Shown piece after piece: positions 21,796 through 32,410 of a DNA stretch of 64,000 bases (the stretch's first letter is position 1; every line of letters begins with the position of its first letter). Origin of the DNA: Cladophialophora immunda (Eukaryota; Ascomycota; Eurotiomycetes; Chaetothyriales; Herpotrichiellaceae); the NCBI RefSeq assembly GCF_000835495.1, contig NW_015622543.1, forward strand, positions 310,001 through 374,000, in the 5' to 3' direction. A program made the position numbers and the translations under genes. A model generated the notes under the pieces. The model was not told the origin of the DNA. It saw nothing but the letters and a program-made list of their open reading frames with translations, and searched no databases.

Positions 21796-23145
21796 TTTCT
21801 TTGTTTCTTTTTGGGTTGGGTACAGTTTGAGCGGTGTAGCTGACGCCAGTAGAATAGGACGAACGAAGTAGGGAAAGAAGCAGCAGCAGACGCAAGGCAA
21901 CCAGATTGGAAATTCCCGCAATTTATACACAAACTCGACACCCCCAGCACTGATACACGCATAGTCAGTGAATTGTTGAGTAGACTGCTTAATGTCCTGC
22001 TTTAATGTGGCTTTCCAACTCGACCATTTATTGGGGAGGCCGGGGGAGAGGGGACGGAGCACGCAGGGATGGCATCCGAAGCCAATGGACATACACCTCT
22101 AAAATGAGCCTTCCCTAATCAAGTGCATTAAAAGTGCGCACATTACGAAACGCTTATCCTTGAGGACATAAGAGAGGTTCTGAAATGGCGTCAGGAAGTG
22201 CGAAATCCGAGAAATTATTAGCCCAAGCCCCAGGGCAATGAAGCCGGAAGTGCCGGATGAGGCAGATCACCGGTTTACTCACTTGAAAGCTTTAGAAAAG
22301 GAAACCCTCTTGGGGTCTGCCTTGCAGCGGATGCCAAAAATCTGCTTGTTTGCTCGTGGTTCGTCGTATGTTCTGTCACGCCAAATATGGCCGCTTCTCA
22401 GCAAACCATCTCCATAACACCGAACGAGCTCGCGACGAAATATAAATAGTATGCTCGCATGGATCCAGAGTCAACTCGAAGATCAGAAGTAACTAAGGCT
22501 CTTGGTCCAAATATGTGGTGTTCCCGAAGGACCCCTCAAAGATTTCGTGAAAGTTTACGAATGCAGTGGCTCGGATGATGACACCACGGCTCTTCTTGGG
22601 AGGTATCGAGATCACTACGAGCGCCTAGTCTATGATTGCGGAAGAGACGATGGCCTGCGAGTGAGACACATTGCAATCCTCTCCTAAGATACATAGACCA
22701 GGCCGAGAATCCTGATGCATTTTATGGAATTCTAGACTTGACGACACTTATTTCTTCTCCTTCTAATCTCTTAATCCTAGTTAGACAATAATGGAAGTTA
22801 AGTTAGAGAATGAGAGAATCGGCAATATCTTAAGCTATTCTGAGTATTTCAACCGTGCGTCTCCCCGGGGATCTATTCTCAAATGGTAGAGTTACACAGT
22901 GGGTGATATTTTGACACAGAAAGCAGATCAATCACCTATCGAAAGACGCGATGGAAATATGCAACGTATTGCCTGTAAAGGCCCTCAGCGCGCCAGCAAA
23001 CAAAGTAGTCCACGTTCTGGTCTGTTGGGAAACTGATGTATAGCACAAAAGAATTTCACCAGTTGTGCCGTACATGGTTTTGCATTTTTCCAGAGATACC
23101 TTGGGATAACTCAGTCTCGACCGAACATTTGTTTTGGCTCCTTCT
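21796..23145. other. Intergenic, no gene recognised
   Basis: About 1.35 kb. A 61-codon frame at 22502 and a 142-codon frame covering 22092-21664 were examined; the latter only contains the first Ras-like exon plus its upstream region. No further gene is supported. Confidence 0.35.
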
Positions 23146-23880
23146 CTAGCTCTGTGTGTGTGTGTGTGTGTTTTGGCCACCCGTCGCCCATGGTTGCTCT
23201 TGCCAATTTTTGATCTTCACCAGGTCGCCGTTTGATACCAAATCTTCGATTCTGAAGAGATAGACAGTGTCTGGGGAGCCCAAGATACTGAGAAATCCAT
23301 TCTCCTCATCGGTCATAATCCATGACCCTAAGGTTCCATCAATATAGGATCCATCCGCGCTCACACGGTCACCTTTGACCGAAATAGCCACCTCGCCCTC
23401 ATAGAGAGCAGGTTTGATTTGCCAAATCCACCGATTCTGCTCGTTGTCTTTAGCATCCAATGTGTTTACCCAACCATAGAGTAAAGACTTCATCGAGTAG
23501 ATACACCGTTCCGTTTCAGGCCCACGAAACTCCCCATGGTACATCAGGAGAATACTGAGAAGTTTGTCAAGCCTTCCACCTTTGGTCACGACATCTCTGT
23601 CCGTCAGCGAAAGATTGGAGATGTTCGTGAGAATAGTCTGTTGTAAACCACTTGATCTTATGAAACCCTGTGGTAGCTGTGTTTGGCCTGCTTTCTGGGA
23701 AATTGAGTAGTCCAACCACCTGGTCATCGACTGGGAAATTGAGTGGTCCAACCACCTGTTCATCGACTGGGAAGTTGAGGAGTTCAACCACATGGCCATC
23801 GATTCGAGTAAGTCTTTTGAAGGATGGGTAGACACGGAGGAAGAAAAGTTTTGGATATACAATAGACTCTTTATGTCCAC
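23146..23880 (-). CDS. Hypothetical protein with 12-aa repeats
   Basis: A 244-codon frame starting MDIKSLLYIQNF. Near residues 27-62 it contains three tandem 12-aa units of the form SMTRWLDYSISQ (36-bp DNA repeats), which would form a short amphipathic Trp/Leu-rich segment. The C-terminal half reads like a folded domain (WIWQIKPALYEGEVAISVKG, YIDGTLGSWIMTDEENGFLS) but I do not recognise the family. The frame ends in a run of His-Thr codons made by a TG/CA microsatellite at about 23152-23171, so its exact end may vary between strains. No signal peptide or membrane helix was seen. Confidence 0.5.
   Translation of the reverse strand: MDIKSLLYIQNFSSSVSTHPSKDLLESMAMWLNSSTSQSMNRWLDHSISQSMTRWLDYSISQKAGQTQLPQGFIRSSGLQQTILTNISNLSLTDRDVVTKGGRLDKLLSILLMYHGEFRGPETERCIYSMKSLLYGWVNTLDAKDNEQNRWIWQIKPALYEGEVAISVKGDRVSADGSYIDGTLGSWIMTDEENGFLSILGSPDTVYLFRIEDLVSNGDLVKIKNWQEQPWATGGQNTHTHTQS
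23695..23802. repeat. 36-bp tandem repeat, three copies
   Basis: Units start at 23695, 23731 and 23767 on an exact 36-bp period and encode the 12-aa units of the surrounding frame on the minus strand. Copies differ mainly by single substitutions. Confidence 0.9.
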
Positions 23881-24849
23881 TAATTCAATCGGACTAGTTT
23901 CGAGTTTGTGAGAAGTTTGGTGAATACATCTGTAACGAGAACCACCTACGATCCCCCTTTATATACACATACTCTTCCATTCAAAAGTTCGCTTAAAGAA
24001 CGGAGCCGTAATGATCCACGTAGGCTTCAAGCAGTCTGATTAAGTTGGTGGATTGAAACATCAGTAAATGACCTTTAGAATGGAAGCCTAAGCCATCCTG
24101 GCAGTGGCCACAGAATGAAACTTCCGTGCCCAGGAAAAGGGCCGCAAGTGAAGCGTCGCAAAACCGGTCAAGGCGAGATAGTTCTCTTCACAGAGGTCGG
24201 CTCTATAGGTAGCTGGAAGAAGGGCTTCCGACTGCCTTCCCATCTTATTCCTCCTTCGAAGCTAAACTCATTGCATTACTATATTTGATCATTCGCCCAT
24301 CTTCAACACCCCAACACACATGGTTTGACCTCTCCGAGCGTCCCTTTAAGGCCCGCCCCCTAACTTCAAACACTTGCTCCTTTTCAAAAGCAAACCGTCA
24401 TCGTCCGAACCCTTATACCCATCGCACTGTTTGACCTCGCCCTTAAAGTGAGCGATACGCTTAAGCTCAGTCGCGCCATAGCTCCGGCCCTGTCCCCTCG
24501 AAGCTATGTCGTTAGGAGATTCGCCGCTTTCCTAGTTAGATAGCTTGACTTTATTAGTAGACGTCGAGTCAGAGTCCGAGGGATTCACTTGTTCTTTGTT
24601 TGGAGTTGGAGCTGGATTCGATGAACCGTGAGGTAGGGGAGTCATGTTTAGATCAAAGGGATATCCGTCTAGAGAGTCGGTGGATGACATGATTGAAGAT
24701 AACTCGGTGATTGAATGGATAGAGAAGTACGATGGACAAATGAGCTTAGGTCGAGGAAGAATTAGGAGGTGGTCCATAAGTACGGGACAGGAGAAGCACT
24801 GTGATGCTGCCACCCACATCCAGGCCCACATCTACCTCTCCCAATTGCG
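23881..24849. other. Intergenic, no gene recognised
   Basis: Upstream of the repeat-containing gene. A 52-codon minus-strand frame beginning MSSTDSLDGYPF (about 24690-24532) is low-complexity and unsupported. Confidence 0.35.
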
Positions 24850-25060
24850 AATTCGGCAGGCGATCCACATTTACGCCATCCCCGGCTCCCCGCCCAGAGT
24901 TTGTAAATCTCGGGGCGACAGCAGGAGAACCTAATCATACTGACAAAGTAGCAAAGCAAAAAGTGCTTAACCGCACCTCCCTAGCGCTGGGGGTCCTTCT
25001 CAAGATGGAGTATATCTACCGTACCCCTCGGAGATTGAAATTGGTGAAGAGCCTCTAGTG
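24850..25060 (-). pseudogene. Decayed 3' fragment of the 27.1-kb gene
   Basis: The plus-strand text around 24916-25050 aligns by eye with 27080-27210, the 3' end of the gene at 27097-28320 (shared tracts such as CGACAGCAG, GAACCTA, TCATACTGAC, and a GGAGATTGA block). Read on the minus strand, it retains the end of that protein (CQYD where the intact gene has GQYD, then a stop) and the ISISEGYGRYT segment matching QSQSPRDTSDT, but with stops and frame breaks. I infer a partial duplication that has decayed. Confidence 0.5.
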
Positions 25061-25196
25061 GCTTTATTCAAGAAGTAGGCACAAATATGCTACGAGCTGA
25101 GCTAGATATCAATCGGCTTTTCAGAAGTAGGTTGTAGGCGGAAGCAGTGGGAAATATCCTTTCTTGCATCGCAAAAGCCTCATCTCGGATCTTGCT

Positions 25197-26054
25197 CTAC
25201 ACAGAAGCTCCAGAAGCTCCAGCACATGGGACACCGACTAGAGTAGCAGCATCGTCGCCGTCTTCATCAACTTTCGCCAGCTTCCTAGTTGATTGGAGCT
25301 GTTCACGGAAGTCTTCACCAAGCTGGCCTTCCTCCTCCTTGATTTTGGTCAACAAATCTTCGTCGTTAACGTCCACAACATCCCAAGGTTCCACTTTCCC
25401 GTGAATCCCAAACTTTTTTCTCATCACACCCCAGAAACCCACTGCAATCCGCTTCTTCATAGGGTACTGGTACCACAACAGCATATTGTTGCCTTCGATT
25501 TTCTTCCTGCTGTCCTCCTCCAGCGACCTTATTGCCAATGACGCGGACATGTCGTAGAAATACATGGTGGTAGGCTTACGGAGATGTTCGCGGCGCTCGG
25601 GAGACTCGGTCAATATTTCACTCATGGCGGCAAGGCCACTCCTATTTTCAGCAACCTTCACTAGATCATCTGGTCCCGCCCATGGGATGAACTTCTTGTA
25701 AACGTCAATAGTATCGTCACGGCCGAGGTCTTTGTCGCACTCAGTGAAGAAATTGGAACAAATCTGCTTTTCTCGCCGCCGATACCGCAACTGAATTTCG
25801 GGAGGGAAGTAATAGGTAAAATACTTTTCGTTGCGTACCAGAACAGTTGCCGTCTCGCCAATCTCGTTGCATATTTCGCCGGGATCATTACATATAATCT
25901 CGAGAAGCCGTCCGATCGGGAGACCGGCGTTCAGGGATGGGATGAGATTCTCTTCCCAGACGGAAAGGTTCTCCCCTTTTTGAAAAAGTTCGTGAATTTG
26001 TTCTGCTGAGAGGGGTCGAAAATCTGACACCGAGTCTTTCTTAGATTTACCCAT
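25197..26054 (-). CDS. Hypothetical acidic protein
   Basis: The open frame extends upstream to 26141, but the ATG at 26054 (MGKSKKDSVSDFRPLSAEQI) gives the more natural start; product 285 aa. It is charged and likely cytosolic or nuclear, without a signal peptide or membrane helix. Visible features: a predicted helical N-terminus (AEQIHELFQKGE), a mid-protein stretch with Tyr/Phe clusters (NEKYFTYYFPPEIQLRYRRR), and an acidic C-terminal helix (DVNDEDLLTKIKEEEGQLGE). It lies between a decayed copy and the intact copy of the 27.1-kb gene family. No catalytic motif was found and the family is not recognised. Confidence 0.5.
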   Translation of the reverse strand: MGKSKKDSVSDFRPLSAEQIHELFQKGENLSVWEENLIPSLNAGLPIGRLLEIICNDPGEICNEIGETATVLVRNEKYFTYYFPPEIQLRYRRREKQICSNFFTECDKDLGRDDTIDVYKKFIPWAGPDDLVKVAENRSGLAAMSEILTESPERREHLRKPTTMYFYDMSASLAIRSLEEDSRKKIEGNNMLLWYQYPMKKRIAVGFWGVMRKKFGIHGKVEPWDVVDVNDEDLLTKIKEEEGQLGEDFREQLQSTRKLAKVDEDGDDAATLVGVPCAGASGASV

Positions 26055-27096
26055 AATGATAAGTGCCCAAACTCTTGGTGAAGTATTAAGATAACAATAA
26101 TTACTTGCTGATTTTTCCCGCATGAACAACACTACTAACACTGACGAAAATGCAGAAGATTCAGTAGCATAAATAAAATACTTATATATCGTGATATAGA
26201 CGCCAGATTTTGCCCAGAAAGTGAGGGGGTAAGCCGAATAGCCACTCCCTTGCCATTCAACCTATTATCTCAGACAGAGACAAGCCTCCTTATCGGAAAC
26301 CTAGGTCGACTCATATGAGATCCGTCCCAGAGTGACGTGGCAGTCCTAATTGAAAAGAGCCCAACATGGGAGAGGTCTATCTATCTCAAAAGGGGGGGTT
26401 GCATGATGGAAAAGAGGAGGTTTATTGACAGCGTAATGTCCGGGCACCGAAAGATGCTCGTCGATTGGGTCTCGAACTTGAATATGGTGGTGGGTCGTTC
26501 ATAGGTTGATTGTTGTCCGCAAGTATTGACCTAGAGGAAAGTGACGGCGGAGCGCTAAAGATAGACGGTTTATCATGGTCACAGGGTTCACGCTGAGGCT
26601 TAGGAGGGAGAGCATTAGATATCAAAGTGAAGGCCACAGAATCGTGGCAACAGAAGGCGCAGTGGTGGAGCTGTACGTCAGGAAGCGGACAGGGTCCTTA
26701 TCCACAAGTTATCACTATAAAAGGCTGAACACGAGGGCGCCATACCGACCAGTTATAGTTTGGCAATCTGAGGTAAGTAGAGACGTGTTAAAACTAATAA
26801 TCGCTGATCACCTTCCACCGGCCTTATCCGACGCACAGAACCTTGCCAAAGTTGACCAGTAGAGACAGAAAACCACGAATAACAGTTTGCCACTACTTGA
26901 AGCAAATATATCCCTCCTTGCCTCAACGCCCCATTATGCACTCTGTAACTAAGCGAATCAAGTGCCTAGAATTCCCAACACTCTTATGAATTTGCTTGGT
27001 AGGTCCCATGGGCAAGGTAACTCAGCGTCCCAAGACAGATGTCATTCGTCCATTTCAGTCGGCAGTGGTACACCTCAGGACCGACAGCAGAGGAAC
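26055..27096. other. Intergenic, no gene recognised
   Basis: About 1 kb between two minus-strand genes. A 71-codon Pro/Ser-rich minus frame at 26637-26422 is the best open frame, but has no supporting motif. No transposon ends were seen. Confidence 0.35.
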
Positions 27097-28320
27097 CTAG
27101 TCATACTGACCAAAGCAGCAAGAGAGATACCGCTTAATAGTACCCCTGTCCCAGTACCAGAGTGCCTCGTTAGGATGGTGCGTATCTGATGTGTCCCTTG
27201 GAGATTGAGATTGAGAAAGTGTCCCCAGCTCCCACGTAGCATCCTGTCCTAAGTGCAGGTTCCAATATTTTGGACAGGATTGGTCCCAGTAGCCTTTCCA
27301 CCGTTGAAATTGTTCTTGAGATCCTTCGAACCCCAAGCGTAACGGTGTAAGAGAATTAAGCGTGTCCTCCAACCCAAAGTTCTGTGCAAACGAAGACACC
27401 GCTTCCTGGAAAATGCTGAACCCTCTCCGGCTGAGGTGGTTAGGTAAATGTGGAGCTATTTCTTTGGTAGCTATCCCAGCTCCAAATAAGTTGCGATGGA
27501 CCAGAAAGATCGCGAGAAGCATCGCCAGCTGTTTGTGCCGGGAGGGCTCATCGTAAATTCCTGCCATAATATCAGAAACGAAATACTCAGCCTCCGGCAT
27601 TTGAGCCCAGTCATTAAGAAAGGAAGAGAATCGTTTGAAGCGGTTGAAAGCAATGATGTGTAGAAACCTTTGGTCGTTGATAGGTTGGTCAAATAGAGCT
27701 GCCATCTCAGTGCTCCCACAGAAGACCTCAGGCAGTGTAGAGAGAGTGAAAGTGATCGGTATAGCCATGTCTTGCATTCGGTCACGAGGTAATAAGGCAA
27801 GAAGTTGACGCCGGAGTGCAAGGAGTAATTCCTGGTCTAAAGATAAGCCTAGTGAATCAAGAGTCCTCGATACATGCTGAAGGGGTGCGGATTCAAAGCC
27901 GTGAACCCGAAGCCTTTCCGATTGAAGGAGAGAGTGTTCTGCCGGTAAAGTTGGACTCAGAAAAGCTTGCAAATGTTCTTCGTCAAAGTCTGAAACGGTA
28001 GGCCGTGATGATTGGGAGATCTCAAGTAAGGTAGATAATACGACGTATCTTGAATTTTGGCGGGGAACCTCCGGGGAAATCATGCGGTGTAGACTTTCGT
28101 TGTTCCAATTGATCTCAGGGGTGAGAGTGAGGGCCAGGATGACTATCGATTGTTGAAAGGCGGTGCCGTGTCTGCCGTTGAACCCTTGCCTGAAGATTTC
28201 CCAACTGCTTAACTCTTCATCTGAGACGGCAATGTCCGGTAGCGTTGGCAAAAGGATAGATTCTCGAAACGGACTGTCAGGAGAAGTGGATGATAACTCG
28301 GTAGGAGAGGGAAGAGGCAT
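27097..28320 (-). CDS. Hypothetical protein, about 407 aa
   Basis: The frame is open from 28440, but the first 40 codons are compositionally unlike the rest and the ATG at 28320 (MPLPSPTELSSTSPDSPFRE) is preferred. The product is about 407 aa, largely helical, Leu-rich and without membrane helices or a signal peptide. Recognisable blocks include DEELSSWEIFRQGFNGRHGT, AMLLAIFLVHRNLFGAGIA and FQRWKGYWDQSCPKYWNLHL. The Trp/Tyr-rich C-terminus resembles nothing I can name. A decayed fragment of a related copy lies at 24850-25060, so this is a small multicopy family in this genome. Confidence 0.5.
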   Translation of the reverse strand: MPLPSPTELSSTSPDSPFRESILLPTLPDIAVSDEELSSWEIFRQGFNGRHGTAFQQSIVILALTLTPEINWNNESLHRMISPEVPRQNSRYVVLSTLLEISQSSRPTVSDFDEEHLQAFLSPTLPAEHSLLQSERLRVHGFESAPLQHVSRTLDSLGLSLDQELLLALRRQLLALLPRDRMQDMAIPITFTLSTLPEVFCGSTEMAALFDQPINDQRFLHIIAFNRFKRFSSFLNDWAQMPEAEYFVSDIMAGIYDEPSRHKQLAMLLAIFLVHRNLFGAGIATKEIAPHLPNHLSRRGFSIFQEAVSSFAQNFGLEDTLNSLTPLRLGFEGSQEQFQRWKGYWDQSCPKYWNLHLGQDATWELGTLSQSQSPRDTSDTHHPNEALWYWDRGTIKRYLSCCFGQYD

Positions 28321-28769
28321 TGGAGAGATGTAGAAAATGAAAACAAAGATTGGTGAGCTGGATGACCGGTGAAGAGAAGCGAACACGAATGAACAGCGGT
28401 GTAGAGTGTAGCAGGTCACCAATCGATATGCAGGATACAAATCCTTTTATGCTTGCGCCCAAATTGTATACACTGAAATTCCGCCGAAGGAAAACTATGG
28501 CCTTCCGGATATCCCTTCATAGCTTTGAGTGATAGATCATTGATGAACTGAAATTAGCGATAGGTAGGGAAGAGAAGCCCGGCCTCAATCGATGTCAACG
28601 GTGAATCAAGAGAGAGGGTGGGCGTTAGGGAGCCGGGGTTTGTATCAGGAGGGGGCGGAACGGTGCCTCCCGTCTTCCCTACACGGACATGTGAAAGCCA
28701 ATCATGCTCTAGCCGTGGCACCTCCTCAACTCGGATAATTGGCCGTCGGATGTGACAACAGGGTGATTC
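28321..28769. other. Intergenic, no gene recognised
   Basis: Upstream region of the 27.1-kb gene, running into the long palindrome. An ACGGACATGTGA word at about 28682 recurs at 28780, at the edge of the palindrome. No coding frame is supported. Confidence 0.35.
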
Positions 28770-28925
28770 CCCGGCCCTACGGACATGTGATTGTTAGTGC
28801 TTTTGTGGATAGCGACAAGCTAACCAAAACTTGGGGGTCAAAATGATCTGATCATTTTGACCCCCAAGTTTTGGTTAGCTTGATCGCCATTTATCCACCC
28901 CGACAATCACAGGTTATGGGCCCGG
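28770..28925. mobile_element. Long inverted repeat, hairpin/MITE-like
   Basis: A perfect inverted repeat of about 32-base arms (28817-28881, AAGCTAACCAAAACTTGGGG and its mirror) sits in a longer imperfect one: the outer arms share TGTGATTGT and GGATA blocks out to about 28770 and 28925, so total arms are near 75 bases. The word AAGCTAACCAA occurs once more at 28984. A foldback structure with no coding capacity suggests a MITE or foldback element. A target-site duplication was not identified, so transposition is inference. Confidence 0.65.
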
Positions 28926-29023
28926 TCTTCCCAAAGAAAATTTGGAGGTCAAGTTATGGACGTCCGCAACTTATCATTCTATTAAGCTAACCAACCCCCC
29001 CTTTTCTTCGTGAAGACAGTACA

Positions 29024-32000
29024 ATGACAATTGCAAATGTCCGCGATTTCATTGCACTCCTAAAGTTGTATGATCCCGAGACGTCACTGGAGACTGTTTT
29101 CAAGGACAAGCCGGTGAGTCTAACAGCATCAGTAACTTCTAAATCGCTAATTCCATTCAAGAATCTGCAACTCCTTTGTACCATTGTTGAAAAGATTGAT
29201 CCAGATAAGCTCGCAAAGCAAGTTTCGACGACACAAGACTCGACGCCAGAAGACTCGACGCCAGAAGACTCGACGCCAGAAGACTCGACGCCAGAAGACT
29301 CGACGNNNNNNNNNNNNNNNNNNNNNNNNNNNNNNNNNNNNNNNNNNNNNNNNNNNNNNNNNNNNNNNNNNNNNNNNNNNNNNNNNNNNNNNNNNNNNNN
29401 NNNNNNNNNNNNNNNNNNNNNNNNNNNNNNNNNNNNNNNNNNNNNNNNNNNNNNNNNNNNNNNNNNNNNNNNNNNNNNNNNNNNNNNNNNNNNNNNNNNN
29501 NNNNNNNNNNNNNNNNNNNNNNNNNCGACAGAAGACTCGACGACAGAAGACTCGACGACACAAGACTCGACGACAGAAGACTCGACGACAGAAGACTCGA
29601 CGACACAAGACTCGACGACACAAGACTCGACGACAAAAGACTCGACAGAAAGATCCCGTACCAGAGCTACCCGTTTGGAAAAGCTAATAAAGAAGCTCGG
29701 GGAGCCTAAATTCAAACCTGAGCTGGTACCTCTACTAGCCAAGTGGAAGAATGATCCAAAACAATTCTTCGGTGACTGGGGCCTCCAGCCCGACAACGCC
29801 CGGGATGGACTGGATCTCACCTCTTCTCATGGTGACAGCGTTATCAAGGAGAGACTATTTTCAAAAATGGTCCATGAAATTAGAGCGCTTGCCTGTCGAA
29901 AGCTGAGTGACAACATCCGCTGGGTCTTTTCTACATTATTCTTTCGTGATCTCTTGTCCCGATACTTTAAGGAACGGCACGACGATGGCTTTTTCCCTCG
30001 GGGGGTTACGCTCAATAAAAAATGTACTCAAGTTTGTCAGGACTTCGCAATTTCCAACCCTGACCAGAAGCTGGTTCAAGACATTGGAAAATGGGCAAAA
30101 GAAGGGCACATATTCCATCAGGTCGGCCAAGTGTTAGGAGACGGCGCACTGATACTGCTGGCGGATCATATTACGCAAGATTCGTAAGTAGTTCCCCAAT
30201 CTCCAACAGCTCGTGCTTATATGATACAGATGGCAGGGAAATCTACCCAAGACGAAAAAAGGCATGATCGAAGGCATTACACCCCTCAAAACCCTAGTTG
30301 GTGATGAAGTCAAAAATTATGATGCCGATACAGTGGCAGAAAGCATCAGAAACTTTCAGATGCAGCCGCACAAGTGGTTAAAGGATTCTTCAAACCAGAA
30401 GAGGGAGGGGAAGAGGAGGAGCGGAGAATCACATACGTCAGTTAGAGGACAAACAACGTTGGGGCATCGGGAAGCCCCAGACACTTCGGCAGAGGCTGGT
30501 GAAGAGACTGAGAGCGGCCACACTGAAGCCACATTGAATGACGCGGCGTTAGCTTTTCACACGCCTACTAGTCACGAAAGTGCCCAGAATGAAAATATCG
30601 CTGGACTCGCCGGCCAAAACACACGGATCTCGTCAAAGGCACGATCACAAAGGGGAAAATCGCGACGAATACCGGCCAGTGCCTTCGAATCCGCTGCAAA
30701 TTCCGACGATCAACCTAGAACCCTCTCTGCAAGTTTGGAGCCCAGGATCGCGAGGCGGATGCCATCCACAGACGAAAGTGACGCACACCAGCAATCACCA
30801 AGGAGGAGCTCACAAGCCGGCTCTATGGTATTAGCCATAGAATCGGCCACAGAATCGAATCTGTCGGCTAATCCTTCTCGCTCCGACGCATTGGCTCCAA
30901 GCGCTGGTACTGGCGAAACTGAGGTTGATATCAGGCCGGAGAATGAGGAGGAGGTTAGAGAAGCCAAGGCAGGCGACCTTCGGATGGCATATCAGGATAC
31001 GACCCCGCTCTCTCAATCTTTCGAAAATGAAGCAACGGTATCGCATGAAGGCCATGAAAGCGTCATGGAATATCACATGCCTTCTTCCTCCGAGACATAT
31101 ACGGCGCAGACAAATGGAAGCATCGAGAATAGTCACGATGCAATGACATCGGCTCTCACCACAATCCCTTTTTCGAATCCCAGGAGCTATGGCAGTAAGG
31201 AGACTGGTACCACGACAGTGACAGCTACTCGCCAACACACCTACAACTGGTCTCCACATCCTGAAGTTCAACAGGTTCTATTCTCCCTACCAGCCCTCCA
31301 CACTGACTTGAACACTGGAAATGGGGCTCCAGCGCTGTCACTTGACGTGGTAGAGGATGTGGCCCTTCCTCCAGCCACAACGGTGCAAAGTTCTTCAAAC
31401 AAGAAGAGAAAGAGGCCAGTAACAGAGGAGGTGAGAAGCGAAGCCGGGGGTACTGCCCAGCATCCCTGCGACTGGTCCCCACAACGTCAAATCACACTGA
31501 ATCCGCCGGTTTCCATACTCGCTTCTCGTATGAATTTAGAGACAGGACATGGATTTGTGATGAAACCAACGGTGAATCTTCTTTCCGAAGATGCGACGCG
31601 GGCCGAGCTGGAAACTCATGCGCCATTTGACGGAACTGCTTCCTTCAATTTTAACCATATAGTCGACAGTAACGCCCGCACAGAAGCAACGTTAGCCAAC
31701 CGCACAACCATATTTTCGAATTTTGAGACCCACGATGGTGATCACACCAAGAGTCTTGCGGGAGAAGCCAGGGTCAAAGTTAGGGATTGCCTCGTACTAA
31801 ACACTCCCCATGATGACCACACCTTATTGCGAGATATCAACACATTCGATCTCAGCCAATTTGCGGCACCGACGGTCGACCCCTTCGACCCCTTCGATCT
31901 CAGTCAGCTTGCGGCACCGACGGTCGACCCCTTCGACCCCTTCGATCTCAGTCAGCTTGCGGCACCGACGGTCGACCCCTTCGACCCCTTCGATCTCAGT

Positions 32001-32201
32001 CAGCTTGCGGCACCGACGGTCGACCCCTTCGACCCCTTCGATCTCAGTCAGCTTGTGACACCCGCTGGTGATACTTTTGATGAAAGGATGTTAGCCAACT
32101 TGGACGGTCGAGCCTTCGAGCAGAGTGCATTCAATACGTCTACAAACAGCGCTTCTGGTCTCAGCATGTTTACCTACCAGCCACTGACGTCCTCGATTTG
32201 A
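29024..32201 (+). CDS. Repeat-rich protein with two tandem-repeat regions
   Basis: Exon 1 runs from the ATG at 29024 to 30183 and includes a 220-N gap. A 46-nt intron (30184-30229, GTAAGT...ATACAG) leads to exon 2 at 30230-32201; frames join to give ...HITQDSWQGNLPKTKKG. Parts in order: a helical N-terminus (VRDFIALLKLYDPETSLETV), a Thr/Glu/Asp/Ser pentapeptide array of unknown length, a basic segment, a folded domain (FGDWGLQPDN, WVFSTLFFRDLLSRYFKERH, GHIFHQVGQVLGDGALILLA), a long disordered Ser/Thr/Glu region, and four to five 16-aa units FDLSQLAAPTVDPFDP. The family is not recognised. Both arrays keep frame. The DPF tripeptides resemble clathrin-adaptor binding motifs, but that role is inference. 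Confidence 0.6.
29226..29645. repeat. 15-bp coding minisatellite spanning an assembly gap
   Basis: Units of the form GACTCGACGACAGAA flank the gap; units left of it mostly carry GACGCCAGAA and units right of it GACGACAGAA or GACGACACAA. They encode (T/P)(E/Q)DST. The 220 Ns at 29306-29525 fall inside the array, so the true copy number is unknown. The opposite-strand open frames here are by-products of the repeat. Confidence 0.9.
31845..32055. repeat. 48-bp coding tandem repeat
   Basis: Units start at 31845, 31893, 31941 and 31989 with a partial fifth at 32037, on an exact 48-bp period. Inner copies are almost identical, indicating recent homogenisation or expansion. Each encodes 16 aa with two DPF tripeptides. 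Confidence 0.92.
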
Positions 32202-32410
32202 ACACATCTGACATGCCCACTAATGACGTCTTTGTCACGAGGCTGCCAGATCACCGTTCAGACCAAATTTCACCTATAGGCGTTTCATATGCATAACACT
32301 CTTTCAATCTTGAGTCGTACAAAGCTCTAGAACTTCTGTCAAACAACATATCATATTCTGCGTAATCGAAGCCCGACCGATAACGAGGAAGGGCGCGGGT
32401 CGGTAGGTGT

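Noticed and set aside
24532..24831. 99-codon minus frame with a hydrophobic start
   Set aside because: The start region is not a convincing signal peptide, the second half is low-complexity, and no splice or homology support exists.
28987..29820. Long minus-strand frame with Val-Glu-Ser-Ser repeats, and parallel frames in other phases
   Set aside because: They arise because a 15-bp repeat is open in several frames; the plus-strand frame has a folded domain, a clean intron and a continuing second exon.
31810..32058. Ser/Thr/Pro/Arg repeat frame on the plus strand
   Set aside because: It is the out-of-frame reading of the 48-bp repeat inside a longer supported exon.
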